Part shown: positions 1 to 7,423 of the stretch, in pieces
Numbering within the stretch: the stretch's first letter is position 1
How the letters are laid out: the number at the start of each line of letters is the position of its first letter
From: Pseudoxanthomonas suwonensis 11-1
Lineage (GTDB): Bacteria; Pseudomonadota; Gammaproteobacteria; Xanthomonadales; Xanthomonadaceae
Direction of reading: 5' to 3'
Assembly: GCF_000185965.1 (NCBI RefSeq)
Contig: NC_014924.1
Span: 3,100,001 to 3,164,000 of the forward strand
DNA: 64,000 nt
Translations under genes and position numbers: made by a program
Notes under the pieces: generated by a model
The model's input: only the letters and a program-made list of their open reading frames with translations
Database searches by the model: none
What the model was told of the DNA's origin: nothing

Positions 1-3
1 CCC

Positions 4-654
4 ATGGATACGCCCATGGATACCCCCCTCCCCGAACCGCTGCGCCAGCGACTGGCCGACGGCCTGGCCACGCTGGGCCTGGACCCGGCCCTGGCTGCGC
101 CCCTGCTTGACTACCTGGCGCTGCTGCTGCGCTGGAACCGGACCTACAACCTGACCGCCATCCGCGACCCGGAGGAGATGGTCACCCGCCACCTGCTCGA
201 CTCGCTGGCCATGCACCCCTACGTGCGTCCGGGCGCGCTGGCCGACCTGGGCACCGGCCCCGGGCTGCCCGGCATCCCGCTCGCCATTGCCCGCCCGGAC
301 GTCCAGGTCACCCTGGTCGAGAGCAACGGCAAGAAGGCCCGGTTCCTGCGCGAGGCCGTGCGCCAGCTCAAGCTGGGCAACGCCCGGGTGCTGGAATCCC
401 GGGCCGAGGCGGTGGCCGAACCCGGCGCTTACGCCCAGATCACCGCCCGCGCCCTGGACACCCTGGCCGGGATCCTGGAGGTCGGTGGGCACCTGCTGGC
501 CGCCGAAGGCCGCCTGCTGGCGATGAAGGGGGTGGACCCGGTCGAGGAGATCGCCGCCCTGCCCGCCGGCTGGGCCGCGCTGGCGGTGCATCCGCTGGCC
601 GTACCCGGGCTGGGGGCCGAACGGCACCTGGTGGAGGTGGGCCGGGCGGTGTGA
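4..654 (+). CDS. rsmG: 16S rRNA (guanine-527-N7)-methyltransferase RsmG
   Basis: RsmG uses S-adenosylmethionine to methylate N7 of G527 in 16S rRNA of the small ribosomal subunit. The 216-residue product has the family signature [11 protein letters not shown] (about 44-54), the glycine-rich SAM loop [10 protein letters not shown] (81-90) and the following [11 protein letters not shown] segment (105-115). Length matches the family. Two in-frame ATGs lie 12 bases apart (positions 4 and 16) because an ATGGATAC-CCC unit is tandemly repeated, so the true start could be either; the window edge hides any upstream signal. It is followed at 59 bases by parA in the same direction, the usual gid-par arrangement near replication origins. 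The assignment is firm; only the start is open. Confidence 0.96.
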   Translation: MDTPMDTPLPEPLRQRLADGLATLGLDPALAAPLLDYLALLLRWNRTYNLTAIRDPEEMVTRHLLDSLAMHPYVRPGALADLGTGPGLPGIPLAIARPDVQVTLVESNGKKARFLREAVRQLKLGNARVLESRAEAVAEPGAYAQITARALDTLAGILEVGGHLLAAEGRLLAMKGVDPVEEIAALPAGWAALAVHPLAVPGLGAERHLVEVGRAV

Positions 655-712
655 AATCCGCATAATGGTCCGTTCCGGACCACCTGCGTCCCCTGTCCCG
701 AGGCAGCCGCCC

Positions 713-1525
713 ATGGCCCGCATCATCGCCATCGCCAACCAGAAAGGTGGCGTCGGCAAGACCACGACGGCCGTCAACCTGGCCGCAGCCCTGGCCCGCG
801 CGCCGCGCCGGGTGCTGCTGGTCGACCTCGACGCACAGGGCAACGCCACCATGGGCAGCGGCGTGGACAAGCGCGAGCTGGAGGCCTCCAGCTGCGACGT
901 CCTGCTCGGCGAACGCGACGCCCGCTCCACCGTGGTCCGCACCGCCGAGGACTTCGACCTGCTGCCGGGCAACATCGACCTGACCGCGGCCGAGATCCAG
1001 CTGATGGACGTCGACGGCCGCGAGCAGAAGCTCAAGGCGGCGCTGGAGCCGCTACGCGACGACTACGACTTCATCATCATCGACTGCCCGCCGGCGCTGT
1101 CGCTGCTGACCCTGAACGCGCTGACCGCGGCCGATTCGGTGATCGTGCCGATGCAGTGCGAGTACTACGCCCTGGAGGGCCTGAGCGCGCTGATGGAGAC
1201 CATCGACGCCCTGCGCCAGCGGCTCAACCCGGCACTTGAGATCGAAGGAGTGCTGCGGACCATGTTCGACGTGCGCAACAACCTGGCCAACGCCGTGTCC
1301 GCCGAGCTCACCGAGCACTTTGGCGATCGCGTGTTCCGTACCATCGTGCCGCGCAACGTGCGCCTGGCCGAGGCGCCCAGCCATGGCCAGAGCATCGTCG
1401 GCTACGACCGCGCCTCGCGCGGCGGCGTGGCCTACCTGGGCCTGGCCGGCGAGGTGATCCGGCGCCAGGCCGCGCGTGCCCAGCAGCACCCGGCCCATCC
1501 CGTCCACGCCGCGGAGGCCGTCTGA
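713..1525 (+). CDS. parA: Chromosome-partitioning ATPase ParA/Soj
   Basis: ParA is a deviant Walker-type ATPase that works with ParB in chromosome segregation and origin positioning. The 270-residue product begins MARIIAIANQKGGVGKTTT: the P-loop with signature lysine is KGGVGKTT (11-18). Further motifs are LVDLDAQGN (switch I region) and IIIDCPP (Walker B). The frame is open upstream to 665, but the ATG at 713 is chosen because it gives the canonical ParA N terminus directly before the first beta strand. The TGA stop shares one base with the parB ATG (TGATG), implying translational coupling. No long DNA-binding N-terminal extension is present, so this is the small chromosomal type and not the plasmid P1 type. 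Confidence 0.96.
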   Translation: MARIIAIANQKGGVGKTTTAVNLAAALARAPRRVLLVDLDAQGNATMGSGVDKRELEASSCDVLLGERDARSTVVRTAEDFDLLPGNIDLTAAEIQLMDVDGREQKLKAALEPLRDDYDFIIIDCPPALSLLTLNALTAADSVIVPMQCEYYALEGLSALMETIDALRQRLNPALEIEGVLRTMFDVRNNLANAVSAELTEHFGDRVFRTIVPRNVRLAEAPSHGQSIVGYDRASRGGVAYLGLAGEVIRRQAARAQQHPAHPVHAAEAV

Positions 1526-2463
1526 TGGCTACCGCCAAGAAGCGCGGCCTCGGCCGCGGCCTGGAAGCCCTGCTCGGCCCCAAGGGCGCCGCGGCCGCCG
1601 CCGCGTCCCCGGCCGCCACGCTGCCGGAACAGCTCGAGCAGCCGCAGCCGGGCGACGTCCTGCGCACCCTGCCGGTAGGCCAGCTGCAGCCGGGCAAGTA
1701 CCAGCCGCGCCGCGACATGGACCCGGCCAAGCTGGAGGAGCTGTCGGCCTCGATCCAGGCCCAGGGCGTGATCCAGCCGATCGTGGTGCGCGAGATCGGC
1801 CCGGACCGCTACGAGATCGTGGCCGGCGAGCGCCGCTGGCGCGCCTCGCAGCTGGCCGGCCTGGCCGAGGTGCCGGTGGTCCTGCGCGAGCTGGACGACC
1901 GCACGGTCATCGCCATGGCGCTGATCGAGAACATCCAGCGCGAGGACCTCAACCCGCTGGAGGAGGCCCAGGCCCTGCAGCGGCTGATCGACGAGTTCGC
2001 CCTGACCCACGCCGAGGCCGCCGCCGCGGTCGGCCGCTCGCGCGCGGCGGTGTCCAACCTGCTGCGCCTGCTGGACCTGCCGCCGGCGATCCGCGCCCTG
2101 GTCGAGGCCCGTCGCCTGGAGATGGGCCACGCCCGCGCCCTGCTGACCCTGTCGCCGGACCTGGCCAGCAAGCTGGCACACGAGGCCGCCGAGAACGGCT
2201 GGTCGGTACGCGAGGTCGAGCACCGCGCCCAGCAGTTCGCGGCCGGCAAGGTCCCGGTCACCGGCAATGCCGCGCGCAAGGCCAAGGCCAGCCGCGAGCA
2301 GCAGCCGGACATCGCCTCGCTGGAAACCGAGCTGTCCGAGTCGCTGGGTGCCAAGGTGGCCATCGCCCATGGGCGCGGCGGCAAGGGCAAGCTGGTGATC
2401 CACTACACCGACCTGGACACGCTCGACGGCGTGCTCGAGCGCCTGCGCGCCCAGCGGGGCTGA
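1525..2463 (+). CDS. parB: Chromosome-partitioning protein ParB/Spo0J
   Basis: ParB binds centromere-like parS sites, spreads as a CTP-dependent clamp and stimulates ParA. The 312-residue product starts with the typical basic N terminus (KKRGLGRGLEALLG), then the ParB N domain with the CTP-binding box GERRWRAS (101-108) and ENIQRE around 135-140. A helix-turn-helix region (HAEAAAAVGRSRAAVSNLLR) follows around 155-180, and a C-terminal dimerisation domain ends the protein. Its start overlaps the parA stop by one base. No copy of the consensus parS palindrome (TGTTTCACGTGAAACA) was noticed in this window, so the binding sites probably lie elsewhere near the origin. Confidence 0.96.
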   Translation: MATAKKRGLGRGLEALLGPKGAAAAAASPAATLPEQLEQPQPGDVLRTLPVGQLQPGKYQPRRDMDPAKLEELSASIQAQGVIQPIVVREIGPDRYEIVAGERRWRASQLAGLAEVPVVLRELDDRTVIAMALIENIQREDLNPLEEAQALQRLIDEFALTHAEAAAAVGRSRAAVSNLLRLLDLPPAIRALVEARRLEMGHARALLTLSPDLASKLAHEAAENGWSVREVEHRAQQFAAGKVPVTGNAARKAKASREQQPDIASLETELSESLGAKVAIAHGRGGKGKLVIHYTDLDTLDGVLERLRAQRG

Positions 2464-2540
2464 ACCATGCGGGACGCCGGATTCCCCACCACCGGCGCTT
2501 CCGCGACAATGCCGCCAGCTGACACAGGCTCCCCCACCCC

Positions 2541-3509
2541 ATGACCGTCCTCGTCACTGGCGCCGCCGGCTTCATCGGCGCCTATACCTGCCAGGCCCTC
2601 GCCGCCCGCGGCGAACACGTCATCGGCCTGGACAACTACAACGACTACTACGACCCGGCGATCAAGCGCGACCGGGTCGCGGCGCTGTGCCCGCAGGTGG
2701 ACATCCGGGCGCTGGACCTGGCCGACCGGGACGGCCTGGCCGCGCTGTTCGCCGAGGTCCGACCGGTCCGGGTGGTGCACCTGGCCGCCCAGGCCGGCGT
2801 GCGCTATTCCCTGCAGAACCCGCATGCCTACGTGGCCAGCAACCTCGAAGGCTTCGTCAACATGCTGGAGCTGTGCCGGCACGGCGGGGTCGGGCACCTG
2901 GTCTACGCCTCCAGCAGCTCGGTCTACGGCGACTCGGCCACCCCGCCGTTCTCCGAGGAGCAGCGCATCGACCGCCCGCGCTCGCTGTACGCAGCGACCA
3001 AGGCCGCCAACGAACTGATGGCCTACAGCTACGCCCAGCTCTACGGCCTGCGCGCCACCGGCCTGCGCTTCTTCACCGTGTACGGTCCCTGGGGCCGCCC
3101 GGACATGGCGCCGCTGCTGTTCTCGCGCGCGGTGCTGGCCGGCCGCCCGATCGAGGTCTTCAACCAGGGCCGGATGCGCCGCGACTTCACACATGTTTCT
3201 GACATCGTCGCCGGCATCCTTGGCGCGCTGGACCGTCCAGCGGGGAACGACTTGGCGTTGCACGAGGTGTTCAACCTCGGCAACCACACGCCGGTGGAGC
3301 TGGAGCGCTTCATCGGCGTGATCGAGCAGGCGGCCGGCGTCCCCGCACGGAAGGTCTACAAGCCGATGCAGCCCGGTGACATGATCGAGACCATGGCCGA
3401 TACCCGCCGCGCCGCCGAGGCCTTCGGGTACGAACCACGCACCCCGATCGAAGCCGGCCTCCCGCCGGTCGTGCACTGGTGCCGGGAGTATTTCGGGAAC
3501 CACGCCTGA
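2541..3509 (+). CDS. NAD-dependent epimerase, UDP-glucuronate 4-epimerase-like
   Basis: An extended short-chain dehydrogenase predicted to interconvert UDP-glucuronate and UDP-galacturonate, or a similar nucleotide sugar, in the cytoplasm. The 322-residue product has the NAD-binding GAAGFIG (7-13), a DNYNDYYDPAIKR segment (31-43) typical of bacterial UDP-GlcA epimerases, the catalytic pair Tyr150/Lys154 in SLYAATK, and the family motif RFFTVYGPWGRPDMA. It stands 77 bases after parB and is followed by a glycosyltransferase and a LAB_N membrane protein, suggesting a sugar made here is transferred to a lipid carrier or envelope polymer. Exact substrate specificity is inferred from motif resemblance only; a GalE or WbpP-type activity is the alternative. 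Confidence 0.85.
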   Translation: MTVLVTGAAGFIGAYTCQALAARGEHVIGLDNYNDYYDPAIKRDRVAALCPQVDIRALDLADRDGLAALFAEVRPVRVVHLAAQAGVRYSLQNPHAYVASNLEGFVNMLELCRHGGVGHLVYASSSSVYGDSATPPFSEEQRIDRPRSLYAATKAANELMAYSYAQLYGLRATGLRFFTVYGPWGRPDMAPLLFSRAVLAGRPIEVFNQGRMRRDFTHVSDIVAGILGALDRPAGNDLALHEVFNLGNHTPVELERFIGVIEQAAGVPARKVYKPMQPGDMIETMADTRRAAEAFGYEPRTPIEAGLPPVVHWCREYFGNHA

Positions 3510-3550
3510 CCCCAGCCTTGCGTCCACGTACGTCGCACCCCGAAGGCCCC

Positions 3551-4273
3551 ATGACCGAGCCCCAGATTTCCGTCGTAGTTCCGGTCCACAACGAACGCGA
3601 CAACATCGCCCCGCTGGTGGGCGAGATCACCGCCGCCCTGCGCGGGCGCCTGCCCTTCGAGATCGTCTACGTGGACGACCACTCGGCCGACGATTCGCTG
3701 GCCGTGCTGAGGGCCCTCAAGGCCGGGGTACCGGAGCTGAGGGTGCTGCACCACGTGGCCCAGAGCGGACAGAGCGCGGCGGTGCGCACCGGGGTCAAGG
3801 CCGCGCGCGCGCCATGGATCGCCACCCTCGACGGCGATGGCCAGAACGACCCTGCCGACATCCCGAAGCTGGTCGCAGCGCGCGAAGCCGCCGATCCGCA
3901 GGTGAAGCTGTTCGCCGGCTGGCGGGTGGACCGCCAGGACTCCGGTTCCAAGCGCTGGGCCAGCCGCTGGGCCAACCGCATCCGCTGCCGCCTGCTGCGC
4001 GACGAGACCCCGGATACCGGCTGCGGCATCAAGCTGTTCGAGCGCGAGGTGTTCCTCGACCTGCCCTACTTCGACCACATGCACCGCTACCTGCCCGCGC
4101 TGGTCCAGCGCGCGGGCTGGAAGACGGTGAGCGTGCCGGTCGCGCACCGCGCCCGCACCTCGGGGGTGTCCAAGTACAACAACCTCGGCCGGGCACTGGT
4201 GGGCATCCGCGACCTGCGCGGCGTGGCCTGGCTGATCGCCCGCAGCCACCGCACCCGCGTGGAGGAGTTCTGA
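3551..4273 (+). CDS. Glycosyltransferase family 2, dolichyl-phosphate-mannose-synthase-like
   Basis: A GT-A fold transferase expected to move a sugar from a nucleotide donor to a polyprenyl phosphate on the inner face of the cytoplasmic membrane. The product (240 residues) starts TEPQISVVVPVHNERDN, with YVDDHSADDS and DGDGQNDPADIP carrying the acidic metal- and nucleotide-binding residues. It lacks the C-terminal membrane helices found in ArnC or GtrB enzymes, resembling the soluble DPM1-type catalytic domain. The frame is open 24 codons upstream, but the ATG at 3551 gives the normal N terminus. The LAB_N gene begins one base after its stop, so the two are almost certainly co-translated and may function together. 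Confidence 0.88.
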   Translation: MTEPQISVVVPVHNERDNIAPLVGEITAALRGRLPFEIVYVDDHSADDSLAVLRALKAGVPELRVLHHVAQSGQSAAVRTGVKAARAPWIATLDGDGQNDPADIPKLVAAREAADPQVKLFAGWRVDRQDSGSKRWASRWANRIRCRLLRDETPDTGCGIKLFEREVFLDLPYFDHMHRYLPALVQRAGWKTVSVPVAHRARTSGVSKYNNLGRALVGIRDLRGVAWLIARSHRTRVEEF

Positions 4274-4274
4274 G

Positions 4275-4604
4275 ATGCTCGACCAGCCGCTGGAATGGCT
4301 CTACTGGACCGGCCTGCACGTCACCGGCTGGAAGCTGATCGGCTACACCGGCGCACTGATGTTCGGCGCCCGCTGGCTGGTCCAGTTCGTGGCGTCCAGG
4401 CGCGCCGGGCGGCCGGTGATCCCGCGCCTGTTCTGGTACATGAGCGTGGCCGGCAGCCTGATGACCCTCAGCTACTTCCTGTTCTCGTCCAAGCAGGACT
4501 CGGTGGGCGTGCTGCAGAACATCTTCCCGGCCTTCACCGCCCTCTACAGCCTGCACCTGGACATCCGCCACCGCGGCTGGAAGGGCGACAAGGCGCCGAT
4601 GTAG
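4275..4604 (+). CDS. Small membrane protein with LAB_N (lipid A synthase N-terminal) domain
   Basis: A 109-residue protein with three predicted membrane segments (about 20-37, 52-70 and 80-95) and the conserved features of the domain also found at the N terminus of some lipid-A-disaccharide synthases: GYTGALMFGARWLVQ and the SYFLFSSKQDSVGVLQN loop. It has no catalytic domain of its own. Beginning one base after the glycosyltransferase stop, it probably acts as its membrane partner, giving a split enzyme for transfer of a sugar to a lipid. The biochemical role of stand-alone LAB_N proteins is not established, so function is inferred from context. Confidence 0.85.
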   Translation: MLDQPLEWLYWTGLHVTGWKLIGYTGALMFGARWLVQFVASRRAGRPVIPRLFWYMSVAGSLMTLSYFLFSSKQDSVGVLQNIFPAFTALYSLHLDIRHRGWKGDKAPM

Positions 4605-4608
4605 CCCG

Positions 4609-4696
4609 AAAACCGGGGTCAGAGTGCGATTTTCGCCGGCGCGGCCGGCACGCCGCCGCCCCACCGGACGGGAAATCGCACTCTGACCCCGGTTTT
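4609..4696. repeat. Long inverted repeat, copy 1 of a dispersed hairpin element
   Basis: Two perfect 24-base arms (4609-4632 and 4673-4696) face each other around a 40-base GC-rich centre. The arms begin AAAACCGGGGTCAGAGTGCG, and the distal arm runs into a TTTTTT tract. As RNA it would form a stable stem followed by uridines, so it could stop transcription from the epimerase operon as well as being a repeat element. The GGGGTCAGAGT core resembles palindromic repeats associated in other proteobacteria with REP-type (RAYT) transposases; this link is from memory and no transposase gene lies nearby. Confidence 0.85.
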
Positions 4697-4738
4697 TTGT
4701 TCCCCCCAGCCAGGCGCCAGCGACTCCGGACGGGGACG

Positions 4739-4823
4739 AAAACCGGGGTCAGGGTGCCTTTTCCGGGCCTGGAGGCCCGGGACCCGGCCCAGCCTGGGGA
4801 AAAGGCACTCCGACCCCGGTTTT
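4739..4823. repeat. Long inverted repeat, copy 2 of the same hairpin element
   Basis: Arms at 4739-4764 and 4798-4823 are complementary over 26 bases except for two positions: one A-C mismatch and one G-U wobble. The first arm shares AAAACCGGGGTCAG and GTGC with copy 1, but the inner part differs (CTTTTCC instead of GATTTTC). The centre holds a second small palindrome (GGGCCTGGAGGCCCGG). The distal arm also ends in a run of Ts. Two non-identical copies side by side argue for a mobile or amplified repeat family and against a single-purpose terminator. Confidence 0.82.
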
Positions 4824-4829
4824 TCCCGG

Positions 4830-4858
4830 TTGCAATCAGGGACTTGCCCGCGCATAAT
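4830..4858 (+). promoter_or_regulatory. Predicted sigma70 promoter for rpmB-rpmG
   Basis: TTGCAA (4830-4835) and CATAAT (4853-4858) are separated by exactly 17 bases, each one or two changes from consensus. It sits just after the second hairpin and points at rpmB, with a predicted start near 4865 and a leader of about 165 bases. Confidence 0.6.
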
Positions 4859-5028
4859 TGGCGGCTCGCTGCGTCCGGCACATGCCGGATCCGGTCCCGG
4901 AACGCGATCCGGCGCCGCCCGTGCAGTCGAATTCCTTTCCCGCATCGCGTTCGGCCAGTCCACCAGGACCCGGCCGCGGGGCCGCCGTCTCCCGGGCTAT
5001 GGGCGACACCAGACCTTTCGAGGTGCGT

Positions 5029-5265
5029 ATGTCCCGCGTTTGCCAAGTTACCGGCAAGGGCGTGCAGACCGGCAACAACGTCTCGCACGCAAACAACAAG
5101 ACCCGCCGCCGTTTCCTCCCCAACCTGCACGAGCGCCGCTTCTGGGTGGCCTCCGAGAACCGTTGGGTGAAGCTGCGTGTTTCCGCTGCTGCCCTGCGCA
5201 CCATCGACAAGAACGGCATCGACTCCGTTCTGGCCGAGCTGCGTGCCCGCGGCGAAAAGATCTGA
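5029..5265 (+). CDS. rpmB: 50S ribosomal protein L28
   Basis: L28 is a small basic protein of the large ribosomal subunit. The 78-residue product reads [20 protein letters not shown] and continues with [17 protein letters not shown], the hallmark L28 sequence. The ATG at 5029 is preceded by GAGGTGCGT, a usable ribosome-binding site. The reading frame is open much further upstream, but no L28 has such an extension, so the short form is right. rpmG follows at 13 bases with its own GAGGAG site, the standard rpmB-rpmG operon. Confidence 0.97.
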   Translation: MSRVCQVTGKGVQTGNNVSHANNKTRRRFLPNLHERRFWVASENRWVKLRVSAAALRTIDKNGIDSVLAELRARGEKI

Positions 5266-5278
5266 GGAGTAACCGACC

Positions 5279-5443
5279 ATGGCTTCCAAGCGCGACAAGA
5301 TCCGCCTGATCTCCTCGGCCGGCACCGGCCACTTCTACACCACCGACAAGAACAAGAAGAACACGCCCGGCAAGATGGAGATCAAGAAGTACGATCCGAC
5401 CATCCGCAAGCACGTGATCTACAAGGAAGGCAAGATCAAGTAA
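5279..5443 (+). CDS. rpmG: 50S ribosomal protein L33
   Basis: A 54-residue basic protein of the large subunit: [20 protein letters not shown], then [20 protein letters not shown] and an [12 protein letters not shown] tail, all characteristic of L33. The zinc-binding CXXC pairs of C+ type L33 are absent, so this is the zinc-independent C- form. It starts 13 bases after rpmB behind a GAGGAGTAACC ribosome-binding site, and an intrinsic terminator lies 25 bases downstream. The gene is easily missed because of its size. Confidence 0.97.
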   Translation: MASKRDKIRLISSAGTGHFYTTDKNKKNTPGKMEIKKYDPTIRKHVIYKEGKIK

Positions 5444-5467
5444 CTGGTCGCCCTCCTGTTCTGGAAG

Positions 5468-5496
5468 AAGCCCGCCACCCGGCGGGCTTTTTCTTT
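5468..5496 (+). terminator. Intrinsic terminator of rpmB-rpmG
   Basis: The stem AAGCCCGCC (5468-5476) pairs with GGCGGGCTT (5481-5489) around a four-base loop and runs into TTTTTC. It is a textbook rho-independent terminator placed 25 bases after rpmG. Confidence 0.92.
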
Positions 5497-5522
5497 GCGC
5501 GGCCGGCGACGGTTTCGCCCGG

Positions 5523-5528
5523 TACAAT
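5523..5528 (+). promoter_or_regulatory. Possible -10 box giving a near-leaderless FAD-protein mRNA
   Basis: TACAAT lies only six bases before the ATG at 5535, and no Shine-Dalgarno sequence precedes that ATG. If this hexamer is the -10 element, transcription would begin at or next to the start codon. No good -35 is seen at 16-18 bases. Confidence 0.35.
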
Positions 5529-5534
5529 CGGCGG

Positions 5535-6911
5535 ATGCATCGTGACCACGACATCGCCATCGTCGGCGGCGGAGCCGCCGGGACCCTGGCGGCGATCCAC
5601 CTGCTGCGCCGGGCCGCGCCCGGCCTGCGGATCGCGATGTACGAGCCGTCCCTGCACCCGGGCGAAGGCGTGGCCTATTCCACCCGTCGTCCCGAGCACC
5701 TGCTCAACGTGCCGGCCGGGAAGATGTCGGCCCTCCCGGACGAACCGGGCGACTTCCTGGCCTGGCTGGCCACCCGCCGGGAATACGCCGGCGCCGGCGA
5801 CCAGTCCAGCCGCTACCTGCCGCGCCGCGACTACGCCGCCTACCTGGCCCAGCGCCTGGAAGAAGCCCGTACCGGCAGCGCGGCCACCTTCGAACTGCAC
5901 CACCACCGCATCACCGCCCTGCACCGCAGGGCCGATGGCCTGCGCCTGGAATGGTCCGGTGGCAGCGCCACCGCCGGCCGCGTGCTGCTGGCCACCGGCA
6001 ATGCGCCGAGGCCACTGCCGGCCCGTGGCGCCAGCGCCCTGGGCGCACCGCGCCTGCTCGAGGCCTGGGACAGCGAAGGACTGGCCGCGATCGCGCCCGA
6101 CGCGCGGGTGTGCATCGCCGGCACCGGCCTGAGCATGGTCGACGCTGTCCTGACCCTGGCCGCCTGCGGCCATCGCGGCCCGGTGCACCTGCTCTCGCGC
6201 CACGGCCTGCTGCCGCTGGCGCACGCCCCGGATTCGCCGGTCGACACCGGCCTGGAGGTCGACGCGCTGCTGGCCCTGGACCTGCGCGCACGACTGCGGG
6301 TCCTGCGCCAGCGCGTGGCCGAAGCCGCGGCCGGCGGCCGGCCGTGGCAGGCGGTGCTGGAGCGCCTGCGTCCGCGCGTCCAGGCGCTGTGGCGCTCGCT
6401 GGACGCCGCAGACCAGCGCCGCTTCCTGCGCCATGTCGTGCGCTACTGGGACATCCACCGCCACCGCATCGCGCCCGAGGCCGATGCCGTGCTCCAGGAC
6501 CTGGTCCGCAGCGGCCGCCTGCAGCTGCACCGCGCGCGCCTGGACCTGGTCACCAGCGGCACCCGCTGCGTGCACATCGGCGCGCGCGACCGCCACGGCG
6601 CGGTCGTGGCACTGGATGTCGAGCACGTCATCAATGCCACCGGCGTGGAGATGCGCGTGCAGGCCATGCGCAACCCGCTGCTGGAACAGCTTCTGGGCGA
6701 CGGCCTGGCCGTTCCCGGCGCGCATGGCATCGGCCTGGCCACCGACATGGACGGACGCATGCGCGATGCCAGCGACATGGCGCGCGACGACCTGCGGGTG
6801 GTCGGCAGCCTGCGCATCGGCGAGGCCTGGGAAAGCCTGGCGGTGCCGGAGCTGCGCCAGCAGGCGCAGGCCGTGGCCGAGGCCTGGACCGGAGTCGCCG
6901 TCGCCGCCTAG
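5535..6911 (+). CDS. FAD/NAD(P)-binding protein (FAD_NAD_bind_9-like)
   Basis: A 458-residue predicted flavoprotein of unknown substrate. Residues 6-20 (HDIAIVGGGAAGTLA) form an ADP-binding Rossmann motif. HPGEGVAYSTRRPEHLLNVPAGKMSALPDE-like sequence around 42-72 is typical of the YdhS/HpnW-like family. A second dinucleotide site, VCIAGTGLSMVDAVLTL, sits near 195-211. There are no membrane segments and no signal peptide, so it is cytoplasmic. It is transcribed alone after the rpmG terminator and converges on the gluconokinase gene, the two stops sharing the four bases CTAG (6908-6911). No function should be assigned beyond flavin-dependent oxidoreductase. Confidence 0.85.
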   Translation: MHRDHDIAIVGGGAAGTLAAIHLLRRAAPGLRIAMYEPSLHPGEGVAYSTRRPEHLLNVPAGKMSALPDEPGDFLAWLATRREYAGAGDQSSRYLPRRDYAAYLAQRLEEARTGSAATFELHHHRITALHRRADGLRLEWSGGSATAGRVLLATGNAPRPLPARGASALGAPRLLEAWDSEGLAAIAPDARVCIAGTGLSMVDAVLTLAACGHRGPVHLLSRHGLLPLAHAPDSPVDTGLEVDALLALDLRARLRVLRQRVAEAAAGGRPWQAVLERLRPRVQALWRSLDAADQRRFLRHVVRYWDIHRHRIAPEADAVLQDLVRSGRLQLHRARLDLVTSGTRCVHIGARDRHGAVVALDVEHVINATGVEMRVQAMRNPLLEQLLGDGLAVPGAHGIGLATDMDGRMRDASDMARDDLRVVGSLRIGEAWESLAVPELRQQAQAVAEAWTGVAVAA

Positions 6912-7423
6912 GCGGTCGCGTCGATCGCCTGCAGCGCCGCGTCCAGCTGCGCCTGCGGCTCCAGCGCCACCGCGATCGGGACCACGTCGTCCTCCCCCAC
7001 TGGCGGCTCCAGGGTCGCGAACTGGCTGTCGAGCAGGGTCACCGGCATGTAGTGCCCGCTGCGCTGGCGCATGCGCGCGGCAATCAGTCCGGCGTCGCCA
7101 TGCAGGAACAGGAAGCGCAGCGGCAGGCCGGTGGCGCGCAGCATTTCGCGGTGCCGGCGCCGCAACCCCGAGAACGCCAGGGTGACGCGCTCGCCGGCGG
7201 CGACGCGCCGCTGCAGGTCAGAGGCGATGCGCTGTACCCAGGGCACCCGCATCTCGTCGGTCAGTGGCTGGCCGGACGCCATGCGCGCCCGCGCCTCCTC
7301 GCTGTGGAAGTCGTCGGCGTCGAGGAAGGTCGCGTCCCAGGCCTCGGCCAGCGCCTGCGCCAGCGTGGTCTTGCCGCTGCCGGACACGCCCATCACCACC
7401 GCGACCTGTACCGGTGCGCTCAT
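6908..7423 (-). CDS. gntK: Gluconokinase
   Basis: Phosphorylates D-gluconate to 6-phosphogluconate, feeding the Entner-Doudoroff or pentose phosphate pathway. The 171-residue protein has the P-loop GVSGSGKTT (12-20) and the GntK-type segments [44 protein letters not shown] and [16 protein letters not shown]. Length fits thermoresistant-type gluconokinases. The frame is open far upstream, but the ATG at 7423 overlaps the GH94 stop by four bases (ATGA), fixing the start and indicating coupling. As the last gene after a transporter and a GH94 phosphorylase, it supplies the key clue to the pathway: cleavage that releases gluconate. Confidence 0.92.
   Translation of the reverse strand: MSAPVQVAVVMGVSGSGKTTLAQALAEAWDATFLDADDFHSEEARARMASGQPLTDEMRVPWVQRIASDLQRRVAAGERVTLAFSGLRRRHREMLRATGLPLRFLFLHGDAGLIAARMRQRSGHYMPVTLLDSQFATLEPPVGEDDVVPIAVALEPQAQLDAALQAIDATA

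Larger units (their letters stand above)
4605..5028 (+). other. Gene-free interval: two hairpin repeats, rpmB promoter and leader
   Basis: This 424-base stretch between the LAB_N gene and rpmB has no convincing reading frame. It holds two long related inverted repeats (4609-4696 and 4739-4823), a good sigma70 promoter (4830-4858) and about 165 bases of GC-rich rpmB leader. No riboswitch fold was recognised in the leader. Confidence 0.7.

Noticed and set aside
1-5000. A parS centromere site near parAB
   Set aside because: No TGTTTCACGTGAAACA-like palindrome was found on either strand in this part of the window.
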